Assembly: GCF_002374315.1 (NCBI RefSeq)
Contig: NZ_NWUX01000016.1
Location: 38,392-102,391, forward strand
DNA from: Vreelandella nigrificans
GTDB lineage: Bacteria; Pseudomonadota; Gammaproteobacteria; Pseudomonadales; Halomonadaceae
Reading direction: 5' to 3'
Length of the DNA: 64,000 nucleotides
Shown here: positions 1 to 7,865 of the stretch, in pieces
Position numbering within the stretch: the stretch's first letter is position 1
Layout of the letters: every line of letters starts with the position of its first letter
Translations under genes and position numbers: made by a program
The notes under the pieces: model-generated
What the model saw: the letters and a program-made list of their open reading frames with translations, nothing else
Database searches by the model: none
Told to the model about the DNA's origin: nothing

Positions 1-1460
1 TGACAACGACGAATACGCCCCCCAAGACGCTGTGGTTGGGCCGCTGGGGATTTGTACTGGCAGCCACTGGTTCTGCAGTGGGTCTAGGTAATATCTGGAA
101 GTTTCCTTACATCACTGGCGAGTTTGGTGGTGGCGCTTTTGTGCTGGTCTATCTCGCCTGCATATTGGCGGTAGGCGTTCCTATCATGATGGCTGAAATC
201 AGCTTCGGCCGCCGTGGGAGGGGCAGCCCGATTGATGCTATTCGCCGTGTGGTGCATGAGTCTGGCCATGGCAGTTTCTGGTCAATCTTCGGCTGGATGG
301 CCATGCTCTGTGGCTTTATGATTTTGTCTTTCTATGTGGTGGTCGCGGGTTGGTCGTTTTCCTATCTGTGGAAAATGCTGAGTGGCGGGCTGGCGGGCAA
401 TAGCGTTGATGACATGGCGGCAATTTTCGCCGCTAATAATGCAAATCCTTTCACGCTAGGCGCCTGGAGCACGCTGGTGACGGTGTTGACCATGTTCATC
501 GTGGGCAAGGGCGTACAAGCCGGCATTGAAAAGAGTGTTAGCTGGATGATGCCAGGCATGGTCATCATGCTGGGTGTGCTGATCGGCTACGGTGCTTTTT
601 CCGGTGGTTTTGCCGATGCATGGTCGTTCCTGTTCTCCTTCAATACCGAAGGATTAACCAGTGAAGGATTATTAGCGGCATTGGGGCATGCCTTCTTTAC
701 CTTGTCGCTCGCGTCCGGTGCGATTCTTACCTACGGCTCTTACCTGCCAGAAGGGCACTCCATTGCGCGCACCACATTCAGCGTGGCCATTGCTGATACC
801 GTTGTCGCGCTGATGGCTGGCTTGGCTATTTTCCCGATTATTTTCGCAAACGGAATGAACCCCGGTGAAGGGCCAGGGCTGATTTTTATGAGCTTACCAC
901 TGGCTTTCCAAGCTATGCCGTTCGGCACACTGTTTGGCATTCTGTTCTTTTTGATGCTGTCGATGGCGGCGCTTACGTCGTCGATTTCGATGATCGAGGC
1001 GACGGTGGCTTGGCTCACGGGAAGCAAGGGAATGACGCGTAAGCAGGCATCCTGGGGCGTGGGTATTGTGCTGTGGTTGGTGAGTACCTTGGCTATGCTG
1101 TCGTTCAACATTGGTGCTGATTGGTCGCTGGCTGGGCGCAACTTCTTTGGCTGGTTAGATTACTTAACTTCCCGCTGGATGATGCCGCTAGGTGGCTTGG
1201 GTATGGCACTGATGGCAGGCTTCCTGCTGCGTAATGAAATCTTCAGGGAAGAGCTGGGGCTAACCCGCACCCAGCATACGCTGTGGCTGTTTATGGTGCG
1301 TTACGTAAGCCCGTTAGGCATCGTGTTAATTTTCATTGATGCGCTGGGCCTCGCGACCCTCCAGGTAGGTACTCAGTGGCCGTGGTTGCTGGCGCTGCTT
1401 GTGTTGATCACCGTGGTAGGAGAGCTAGCTAGCCCGCGACTGCGCCACCAAGCGTCTTAA
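1..1460 (+). CDS. Sodium-dependent amino-acid symporter (NSS/SNF family), 5' end cut by one base
   Basis: Membrane symporter of the neurotransmitter:sodium symporter (LeuT) family; it would import an amino acid or related solute with Na+. The N-terminal family signature is present (GFVLAATGSAVGLGNIWKFPY, split here as GFVLAATGSA then VGLGNIWKFPY), followed by about 11-12 hydrophobic segments across the protein. The first two visible bases are TG and the frame then reads T-T-T-N-T-P-P-K-T-L-W-L-G-R, so the natural ATG very probably starts one base before the window, giving about 486 aa. A TTG at 36 would remove the start of the signature helix and is unlikely. The substrate cannot be read from sequence. 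A strong hairpin terminator follows at 1578. Confidence 0.9.
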   Translation, partial: TTTNTPPKTLWLGRWGFVLAATGSAVGLGNIWKFPYITGEFGGGAFVLVYLACILAVGVPIMMAEISFGRRGRGSPIDAIRRVVHESGHGSFWSIFGWMAMLCGFMILSFYVVVAGWSFSYLWKMLSGGLAGNSVDDMAAIFAANNANPFTLGAWSTLVTVLTMFIVGKGVQAGIEKSVSWMMPGMVIMLGVLIGYGAFSGGFADAWSFLFSFNTEGLTSEGLLAALGHAFFTLSLASGAILTYGSYLPEGHSIARTTFSVAIADTVVALMAGLAIFPIIFANGMNPGEGPGLIFMSLPLAFQAMPFGTLFGILFFLMLSMAALTSSISMIEATVAWLTGSKGMTRKQASWGVGIVLWLVSTLAMLSFNIGADWSLAGRNFFGWLDYLTSRWMMPLGGLGMALMAGFLLRNEIFREELGLTRTQHTLWLFMVRYVSPLGIVLIFIDALGLATLQVGTQWPWLLALLVLITVVGELASPRLRHQAS

Positions 1461-1487
1461 AATACGTTCAGTAATACGTTTTTAACC

Positions 1488-1551
1488 CAGCTCTTATAGC
1501 CAGTTATTAGAACCGGTTATTAAAACAAGTTATTAGAACAAGCTCTTAGGC
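1488..1551. repeat. Degenerate 13-bp tandem repeat, five units
   Basis: Five consecutive units of 13, 13, 13, 13 and 12 bp (CAGCTCTTATAGC, CAGTTATTAGAAC, CGGTTATTAAAAC, AAGTTATTAGAAC, AAGCTCTTAGGC) lie between the symporter stop codon and its terminator. No coding role is seen. It is one of several short intergenic tandem arrays in this window. Confidence 0.75.
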
Positions 1552-1577
1552 AAGTTCCGAATAGAGCGGTTAAAGCT

Positions 1578-1610
1578 AAAGCGCCCCCATCCTCTGGATG
1601 GGGGCGCTTT
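1578..1610. terminator. Bidirectional intrinsic terminator
   Basis: A perfect 15-bp inverted repeat (arms 1578-1592 and 1596-1610) with a 3-base loop. It begins with AAA and ends with TTT, so it can serve both the symporter on the plus strand and the convergent small gene on the minus strand. Confidence 0.85.
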
Positions 1611-1666
1611 ACGTTAGAGGGATACGTCGATGTGGAAACATAAATTGGTGGGCGTGCAAGTGAGCC

Positions 1667-2128
1667 TCAATCAACACAGCTTGACTGTGCCGCTAAGGCA
1701 TCAAAGGCGTTTGCGTTGGGGCATAAGCGACGGCACTCCTCTATCTCGGCATTGGCTCGCATCGCTTTCCAGCAATCGCCCACGGCCGCACATGCATTGC
1801 AGGTGTCACGCAGTGCAACGTAGTCGGCATGACGAATCTGACCTTTTTCCTGAAGAACCCTCTCCTCAAGGCCAAAGCGCTGCATCATCATCGGCATTAG
1901 GGTTCTGGCTGGTTTGAAGTGGGCTGGTTGGCCTGCTGCCAATTGCCAGGCCACTGCCTGCTCAAAGCGTGGTTCTAGAGGTCTCTCCAGATCATTAACA
2001 AGCGCATCAAAAGCAGCGCCTGCTTGATCCTTTACGCTGCGTGCTAGCGTGTCGGTTGATGCCGTATAGCAGCGTTCTGTTAGGCGTCCCCACCAAGTCG
2101 TGGTGTCTTTATGCTGTGCAGTAGCCAT
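1667..2128 (-). CDS. Small cysteine-motif protein (DUF6455-like), function unknown
   Basis: A 153-aa soluble protein. The C-terminal half contains five cysteines, including CNACAAVGDCWKAM and later CRRLC, an arrangement resembling the DUF6455 family, whose function is not established. The N-terminal half is amphipathic and helical and begins MATAQHKDTTTWWGRL. There is no signal peptide or membrane span. It stands alone between the symporter and an orphan TRAP binding protein. A 14-bp palindrome at 2210-2223, about 82 bp upstream of its start, matches one in front of the homogentisate operon, so co-regulation is possible. Family assignment is tentative. Confidence 0.6.
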   Translation of the reverse strand: MATAQHKDTTTWWGRLTERCYTASTDTLARSVKDQAGAAFDALVNDLERPLEPRFEQAVAWQLAAGQPAHFKPARTLMPMMMQRFGLEERVLQEKGQIRHADYVALRDTCNACAAVGDCWKAMRANAEIEECRRLCPNANAFDALAAQSSCVD

Positions 2129-2209
2129 GGTGGTTCTCTCCAGGTGTTCTTGATGATGACATCAGTATCAACTGGTGAGAGAAGGGGCATCTTGACGGGG
2201 ATCAATTTA

Positions 2210-2223
2210 GTTTCAAGTGAAAC
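2210..2223. promoter_or_regulatory. Palindromic operator candidate GTTTC-N4-GAAAC
   Basis: GTTTCAAGTGAAAC has perfect 5-bp arms with a 4-base spacer, upstream of the cysteine-motif gene. The same arms occur at 15321-15338 between marR and the homogentisate operon, and nearly so at 3502-3519. The shape suits a MarR-type dimer; binding is inferred. Confidence 0.45.
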
Positions 2224-2261
2224 AGGTGGGGGTTGTAGCTTCATCCGGCAATAGGCACTGC

Positions 2262-2291
2262 TCTCGCCGCCCACTGCAAGCAGCGGCGAGA
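2262..2291 (-). terminator. Weak hairpin after the orphan TRAP binding-protein gene
   Basis: A 9-bp stem (TCTCGCCGC at 2262-2270 with GCGGCGAGA at 2283-2291) and a 12-base loop follow the stop codon of the minus-strand gene. There is no clear U-run, so a terminator role is uncertain. Confidence 0.3.
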
Positions 2292-2308
2292 AAGCCCCTT
2301 CTGCTGGT

Positions 2309-3364
2309 TCAGTTACTCACGACGCTGTTGGCAATGCTTTCTTCAGCCGCTGCCTTGGCTAACTGCTCACGAAAGAAGGTAAGCGCTGCTGGTGCGTCAA
2401 CATTGCGGCTCTTTACCGATTCACTCCATGCATCCAGTAAGTTATTAGATACATCGCGCAGGTGTTCAATGTCCTGTTCTGATGCTTGGGTAAAGGTCGC
2501 GCCGTTTTCTTCACCAAACTCAACGCCCCGTTGGTCAGAAACATCCATCATATAGCCAAACAAGCGTGACAGCCGCTCGCCCGATACGCTTTCAATCGCC
2601 GCCCGGTCTTCATCCGACACTTGGTCCCAGAACATGGGGTTCATCACAATCGCAAAGCTGCCGCGGTAGAAACCGCCGTCTACGGTGAGGGTATGCGGGG
2701 CTACTTCAACGACGCGAAAGCTGCGCAAGCTCTCAAGCGTTAGCATCGCACCGTCAACCACGCCCTGGGAGGCCGCTTCGTAGGTGCCTGTCGGGGGAAT
2801 GGCGACACCGGTCACTGACATTGCCTCGGCTAAGCCACTCATAACGCCGCCGCCAACGCGTAGTCGTTTACCTGCAAGCTCATCAATTGAGCTTATTTGA
2901 TCACGGGTAAATATTTGGCCGGGGCCATGCACGCCCATGGCGACAACATCAACGCCGCGGTGCTCATTGGCTTGCTGTAAATATTCTTGATGGGTATGCC
3001 AATAAGCGGCGGAAGCATCTTCTGAAGAGAACTCCTCAAACGTAGGGAACTCTGGCAGTTGAGTTGCTAAAAAGCGGCCAGCCATATGGGCATGAAAAAT
3101 CCAGCTTGCATCCGCGATACCATCCGCAATGATCTCCATTTGCGCGGGAGGTGGACCCATATCGTGCACTACTTCTACCGTGACACGATTATCAGTGGCT
3201 TCTTCAATCCATGCTTTCCAGGTCGGCCAAACAATGGTGTTAATACCGTGATTAGGGCCTCCCCACGTGCTTACGGTGATAGTGGACTGCGCCAATGCAG
3301 ATAGGCTGAACGCCATGCTTGAAGCAGCAATAGCACCCACAATGAAGCGAGCTGGTTTATTCAT
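2309..3364 (-). CDS. Orphan TRAP transporter solute-binding protein (DctP family)
   Basis: A 351-aa periplasmic binding protein of the TRAP type. It has a Sec signal peptide (MNKPARFIVGAIAA..., likely cleaved after ALA before Q), the mature start TITVSTWGGPNHGIN, and the DctP segment RVGGGVMSGLAEAM with the downstream conserved Asn (IVMNPMFWD). No permease genes adjoin it. It is clearly a paralogue of the dctP at 16660, sharing STWxGPNHGIN, WPTWKAWIEEAT, VDGGFYRGSF and SGERLSRLFGYMMDVSD. It could feed the DctQM pair 14 kb away or act as a sensor; that is inference. GGAG lies 8-9 bases before the ATG. A palindrome like that of the homogentisate operon lies upstream at 3502. Confidence 0.88.
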   Translation of the reverse strand: MNKPARFIVGAIAASSMAFSLSALAQSTITVSTWGGPNHGINTIVWPTWKAWIEEATDNRVTVEVVHDMGPPPAQMEIIADGIADASWIFHAHMAGRFLATQLPEFPTFEEFSSEDASAAYWHTHQEYLQQANEHRGVDVVAMGVHGPGQIFTRDQISSIDELAGKRLRVGGGVMSGLAEAMSVTGVAIPPTGTYEAASQGVVDGAMLTLESLRSFRVVEVAPHTLTVDGGFYRGSFAIVMNPMFWDQVSDEDRAAIESVSGERLSRLFGYMMDVSDQRGVEFGEENGATFTQASEQDIEHLRDVSNNLLDAWSESVKSRNVDAPAALTFFREQLAKAAAEESIANSVVSN

Positions 3365-3501
3365 GTATAAAGCTCCAGAACCGGCGCTATTAAGCCTTGT
3401 ACGAACACCTAGCGCCTGTGTTGTTATTGGTAACGCCTGGTACCGAGCAAGTGACGCCTTCTCGGTATTGCGAAAATCACACCGCTCACCTTGCCTTTAT
3501 A

Positions 3502-3519
3502 TAGTTTCTATAGCAACTA
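3502..3519. promoter_or_regulatory. Palindromic operator candidate TAGTTTC-N4-GCAACTA
   Basis: Seven-base arms with one mismatch and a 4-base spacer, in the gap upstream of the orphan DctP gene. It differs by one arm base from TAGTTTC-N4-GAAACTA at 15321-15338. Inferred to be bound by the same regulator. Confidence 0.4.
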
Positions 3520-3591
3520 ATTTGAGAGGGGATGGCATTGTACTTAAGTCTTGTTTTTAAGCCATGGACGCAACGAGCTTGGTTGGTGTGT

Positions 3592-4074
3592 TCAACGAAT
3601 CGGGATAGCGGTCTCTTCTTTGATATTACGCAGCACGAAATTGGAGCTGACCTGGGAAATACCGTCCAGGGTGAAGAGTTTCTCATTGAGAAACTTGTCG
3701 TACGCTGCCATATCTTCGATGACAACCCGCAGCACAAAATCGGCGTTGCCCGTTGTGGCATAGCACTGCAGAACTTCTGGGTATTGCCGGATGCGACTCT
3801 CGAACTCAGCAGTGTTGTCGATATGGTGGCGTACCAGCGTCACCATCACTAACGCCGCTAGTGGCTGGCCCACTAGGCTGGGTTCCACCAACGCTGCAAA
3901 ACGACGAATAACGCCACTCTCCTCCAAGGCTTTTACGCGTCGCCAGCAGGCGGCGGGGGATAGGCCGATCTGCTCGGCAAGCTCATTATTGGTAATACGC
4001 CCCTGTTGCTGAAGTAGGGTAAGGATGTGTTGATCATACTTGTCCAAGGTGATCTCTTTGGTCGCTTCTTTCAT
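3592..4074 (-). CDS. Lrp/AsnC-family transcriptional regulator
   Basis: A 160-aa DNA-binding protein. Residues about 9-60 form the AsnC-type helix-turn-helix (LDKYDQHILTLLQQQGRITNNELAEQIGLSPAACWRRVKALE, here shown by its LSPAACWRRVK recognition helix). Residues about 70-150 form the ligand-binding RAM domain (CYATTGNADFVLRVVIED). It is transcribed divergently from the fused indolepyruvate oxidoreductase gene with 177 bp between the starts. This is the usual arrangement for a local Lrp-type regulator, so it probably controls that gene in response to an amino acid or keto acid. Confidence 0.92.
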   Translation of the reverse strand: MKEATKEITLDKYDQHILTLLQQQGRITNNELAEQIGLSPAACWRRVKALEESGVIRRFAALVEPSLVGQPLAALVMVTLVRHHIDNTAEFESRIRQYPEVLQCYATTGNADFVLRVVIEDMAAYDKFLNEKLFTLDGISQVSSNFVLRNIKEETAIPIR

Positions 4075-4251
4075 GGCGGTATTTCATTTATTTATGATTT
4101 GGTAAATATAGTTGTGCAAAAACATAAAAAATGAAAGGAATTATTAATATCCAGGATTTTGAAGAGTGAATTCGCAAGCACCTTTAGTGCGCTCTTGGCT
4201 AGACTCAAGGGTATTACAACCATAACTCTTCAACCGTACTGGTGAACTCTC

Positions 4252-7200
4252 ATGACAACCCCCTCAGTCACTGAGCAGGCGGGTTCAATTACCCAGCCTC
4301 TCGATATTGCACTCGATGACAATCTTCTCGATGACTATCAGTTGGCCGACCGCTATAACCGTAGCGAAGGCCGTGTCTTTCTAACTGGCACCCAAGCACT
4401 GGTTCGTATCGCCTTGCGACAGGCTGAGCTTGACCGCCGCGATGGTCGGCATACCGCGGGGCTAATTAGTGGCTATCGTGGTTCGCCCCTGGGCGGTGTA
4501 GACCAAGAGATTTGGCGGGCGAAAGCCGCCATGGAAGAGCATCACATCGATTTCGTACCGGCCATCAACGAAGACCTTGCTGCCACCATGATGCTGGGTT
4601 GTCAGCAAGTCGAGACAGACCCCGATAAGCAAGTAGATGGCGTGTTTGGCATGTGGTACGGCAAGGGGCCAGGCGTTGATCGCGCGGGCGATGCCTTAAA
4701 GCACGGTAATGCCTACGGTAGCTCACCCACTGGTGGTGTGCTGGTGGTTGCGGGTGATGACCATGGCTGCGTGTCGTCCTCCATGCCTCACCAGTCTGAT
4801 GTCGCCTTTATGGCATGGTTTATGCCGGTGGTGAGTCCTGCGTCATTGGCGGAGTATGAGCGCTTTGGGCTATGGGGCTATGCGCTTTCACGCTTCTCTG
4901 GCTGTTGGGTGGGTTTCAAGGCCGTTTCTGAAACCGTGGAGAGTGGTGCTTCGGTGGATGTGCCACCTTTGCCCGAGTATGTAACGCCGGATTTCGATAT
5001 GCCGGAAGGCGGGCTGCACTACCGCTGGCCCGATTTGCCGGGGCCTCAACTGGAGACCCGCCTTGAGCACAAGCTTGCCGCCGTGCAGGCGTTTGCTACT
5101 GCCAACCCGATTGATCAGTACCTGTTCCGCCAAGAGCAGGCGACCTTTGGCTTGGTCACCACCGGTAAAGCCCACCTGGACTTGCTCGAATCACTCCGTT
5201 TATTGGGGCTGGATGAAGCCAAACTACGTGATTTAGGGATTGAAATATATAAGGTCGGAATGGTGTGGCCGCTGCATCGGCATGGCATCCTTGAGTTTAT
5301 TCATGGCAAGCGCGAGGTGCTGGTCATTGAAGAAAAGCGCGGCATTATCGAAAGCCAGCTTAAAGAGTACATGTCGGAGCCCGACCACCCAGGTGAGGTA
5401 ATTGTTACCGGCAAGCAGGATGAAACCGGCCAACCTCTAATTCCCTTTGTCGGCGAGCTTGGCCCACGTCTATTGGCGGGCTTTGTGGCAGAGCGCCTAG
5501 CGCGCTTTTTCGAGATTGATTTTAGCGACAAGCTGGCAGCCGTTGATGCTTGCCAAGCCGGGGTTAAAGAGCTCGGCGGTGTACGCCGTATGCCTTATTT
5601 CTGTTCTGGTTGCCCACACAACAGCTCGACTAAAGTACCTGAAGGCAGCAAAGCCCTGGCGGGGATCGGCTGCCACTTTATGGCTTCGTGGATGGGTCGC
5701 AGCACCGAGTCATTGATTCAAATGGGTGGCGAAGGTGTTAACTGGGTGGGTAAGAGCCGTTTTACCGGCAATGGGCATATTTTCCAGAACCTGGGCGAAG
5801 GCACTTGGTTTCACTCGGGCTCCATGGCGGTGCGTCAGGCCGTGGCTGCCAACGTCAATATTACCTATAAAATCCTGTTTAACGACGCTGTCGCTATGAC
5901 GGGCGGTCAGCCGGTGGACGGTCAAATCAACGTTCCCATGATTGCCCGGCAGTCGTTGGATGAAGGTGTACGCAGGGTCATGGTGGTTAGCGATGAGCCT
6001 GAAAAATACCGAGGACATGAAAAGGCGTTTCCTAAAGAGGTCACTTTCCACGGCCGCGAAGAGATGGATACGCTGCAACGTGAATTGCGCGAGATCCCCG
6101 GCTGCACCGTGTTGATTTATGACCAAGTGTGCGCGGCTGAGAAACGCCGCCGCCGCAAGCGTGGTCTGATGGAAGACCCCGCCCGCCGGGTGTTTATCAA
6201 TCATCATGTTTGCGAAGGTTGTGGTGATTGCTCGGTGCAGTCCAACTGTTTATCGGTGGTACCACGCGAGACCGAACTAGGCCGCAAGCGCAAAATCGAT
6301 CAGTCCTCCTGTAACAAAGATATGTCCTGCGTCAGTGGCTTTTGCCCCAGCTTTGTCACCGTCGAAGGTGGTGGGTTGCGTAAAGGCCAAGGCGTCACAG
6401 CAGATAACGCCTTTTGGGAGCGTATAGCACATTTGCCTAGCCCCGCCCTTGCGACACTTACTGCTCCTTATAACCTACTGGTAGGGGGTGTTGGCGGTAC
6501 TGGGGTGGTGACGGTTGGACAGCTGATTACCATGGCGGCACACCTGGAGGGCAAGGGTTCCAGCGTGCTCGACTTTATGGGGTTTGCGCAAAAGGGTGGT
6601 GCGGTACTTAGCTATGTGCGCTTGGCATCACAGCCCAGCGAGCTTAATCAGGTACGTATCGAAGCGGGACAGGCCGATGCGGTGATCGCTTGTGACATGG
6701 TGGTGGCTAGCTCCCAGAAAGCGCTGAATGTGCTGCAGCCGACCACCCGTATCGTTGCCAATCTGGCTGAGCTAGCCACGGCGGATTATGTGCTTTATCG
6801 CGATGCGGATATGCAGCCCAGCAAGCGCCTTAACATGTTGCGCGAAGCGGTGGGAGATGCTCGCTTTGCCTCTCTGGACGCCAATCGCCTAGCTGAGCAA
6901 TTGCTAGGGGATACGGTATTTTCCAATATGATGATGCTTGGGTTTGCCTGGCAGCAAGGTTTGGTGCCGCTTTCTGAACCTGCGCTACAGCGTGCTTTAG
7001 AGCTCAATGGCGTGGCGGTGGAAAAGAACCGTCAGGCATTTGCCTGGGGGCGTTTGGCAGCGGTGGAGCCCGACTACCTCCAGCAGCACCTGGATACGAT
7101 GCCACTGTCCACGAATGCCACGCTGGACGAAGTGGTAGCGCGTAACAGCCGCCACCTGGAGCGCTATCAGAATCGCACTTGGGCTGAACGTTATGCCATA

Positions 7201-7782
7201 CAGGTGGCTAAAGTACGTGAAGCAGAGGCCACTCTCATGTGTGGTGAAGCATTGAGTGAAGCCGTCGCTCATCAGCTCTATCGCTTGATGGCATATAAAG
7301 ATGAGTATGAAGTGGCACGACTTTACACCCAGAGCGATTTTCTGGATGAGATCAAAGCGACGTTTTCCGGTGATTATAAGCTAGCCTTCCACTTGGCGCC
7401 GCCGCTGTTGAGTGGTCGCAAGGATGCGCAAGGGCGTCCAGTGAAGCGTCGCTTTGGGCCCTGGGTGTTGAAGGCGATGGGGGCGCTGGCAAAGATGCGC
7501 GGTTTGCGCAACACAGCCCTGGATCCTTTCCGTTTTAGTGCCGACCGCAAGCTTGATCGCGCCTTACTGGCTGACTACGAGCAGCTTATCGATGAGTTAG
7601 TCGTTCGTCTTGATAGCACCAATCATGCCACTGCACTGGCACTGTTCAAGTTGCCGGAAGAGATTCGTGGTTTTGGGCCAGTTCGCGAGGCTGCTGCGGA
7701 AAAAGCCGCCGAACGCCGCGAGAAATTGCTAATGGAGTTTCGCCAGGGTCGCCCCAAGACCATTGCTGTCGAAGCCGCTTGA
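4252..7782 (+). CDS. Indolepyruvate ferredoxin oxidoreductase, fused alpha/beta chain
   Basis: A 1176-aa cytoplasmic ThDP and Fe-S enzyme. It oxidatively decarboxylates aryl 2-oxo acids (indolepyruvate, phenylpyruvate, 4-hydroxyphenylpyruvate) to arylacetyl-CoA, reducing ferredoxin. The IorA-like part runs to about residue 730, with CPHNSS near 453, a ThDP region (GGQPVDGQIN) near 550, and a cluster-binding stretch CEGCGDC near 653 followed by further cysteines. The IorB-like part begins with VGGVGGTGVVTVGQ near 743. A C-terminal extension (about 960-1160) is typical of the proteobacterial fused form. The start ATG at 4252 follows TGGTGAACTCTC with only a weak ribosome site. Its product phenylacetyl-CoA is the substrate of PaaABCE, encoded 20 kb away, so it would bypass PaaK when phenylalanine is degraded. 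Confidence 0.93.
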   Translation: MTTPSVTEQAGSITQPLDIALDDNLLDDYQLADRYNRSEGRVFLTGTQALVRIALRQAELDRRDGRHTAGLISGYRGSPLGGVDQEIWRAKAAMEEHHIDFVPAINEDLAATMMLGCQQVETDPDKQVDGVFGMWYGKGPGVDRAGDALKHGNAYGSSPTGGVLVVAGDDHGCVSSSMPHQSDVAFMAWFMPVVSPASLAEYERFGLWGYALSRFSGCWVGFKAVSETVESGASVDVPPLPEYVTPDFDMPEGGLHYRWPDLPGPQLETRLEHKLAAVQAFATANPIDQYLFRQEQATFGLVTTGKAHLDLLESLRLLGLDEAKLRDLGIEIYKVGMVWPLHRHGILEFIHGKREVLVIEEKRGIIESQLKEYMSEPDHPGEVIVTGKQDETGQPLIPFVGELGPRLLAGFVAERLARFFEIDFSDKLAAVDACQAGVKELGGVRRMPYFCSGCPHNSSTKVPEGSKALAGIGCHFMASWMGRSTESLIQMGGEGVNWVGKSRFTGNGHIFQNLGEGTWFHSGSMAVRQAVAANVNITYKILFNDAVAMTGGQPVDGQINVPMIARQSLDEGVRRVMVVSDEPEKYRGHEKAFPKEVTFHGREEMDTLQRELREIPGCTVLIYDQVCAAEKRRRRKRGLMEDPARRVFINHHVCEGCGDCSVQSNCLSVVPRETELGRKRKIDQSSCNKDMSCVSGFCPSFVTVEGGGLRKGQGVTADNAFWERIAHLPSPALATLTAPYNLLVGGVGGTGVVTVGQLITMAAHLEGKGSSVLDFMGFAQKGGAVLSYVRLASQPSELNQVRIEAGQADAVIACDMVVASSQKALNVLQPTTRIVANLAELATADYVLYRDADMQPSKRLNMLREAVGDARFASLDANRLAEQLLGDTVFSNMMMLGFAWQQGLVPLSEPALQRALELNGVAVEKNRQAFAWGRLAAVEPDYLQQHLDTMPLSTNATLDEVVARNSRHLERYQNRTWAERYAIQVAKVREAEATLMCGEALSEAVAHQLYRLMAYKDEYEVARLYTQSDFLDEIKATFSGDYKLAFHLAPPLLSGRKDAQGRPVKRRFGPWVLKAMGALAKMRGLRNTALDPFRFSADRKLDRALLADYEQLIDELVVRLDSTNHATALALFKLPEEIRGFGPVREAAAEKAAERREKLLMEFRQGRPKTIAVEAA

Positions 7783-7823
7783 AGTGGCTTATCTTGAAGT
7801 GTCTTATTTTGAAGTGTTTTAGA
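7779..7823. repeat. 15-bp tandem repeat, three units, at the oxidoreductase stop codon
   Basis: Three adjoining 15-bp units beginning TTGAAGTG (TTGAAGTGGCTTATC, TTGAAGTGTCTTATT, TTGAAGTGTTTTAGA). The first contains the TGA stop codon. It sits just before the shared terminator. Confidence 0.75.
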
Positions 7824-7830
7824 TAGGTAA

Positions 7831-7857
7831 AAAAGGCCACGCACTGCGTGGCCTTTT
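7831..7857. terminator. Bidirectional intrinsic terminator
   Basis: A perfect 12-bp stem (AAAAGGCCACGC at 7831-7842 with GCGTGGCCTTTT at 7846-7857) with a 3-base loop, between convergent genes. It carries a T-run on either strand. Confidence 0.9.
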
Positions 7858-7865
7858 GCTATCCA

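Noticed and set aside
36..1460. NSS symporter starting at the TTG at 36
   Set aside because: The frame is open to the first base and reads back to a T-T-T-N-T-P-P-K sequence preceded by TG, so an ATG one base outside the window is a far better start.
1630..1917. Small plus-strand frame after the first terminator
   Set aside because: It is antisense to the cysteine-motif gene and has no ribosome site or recognisable content.
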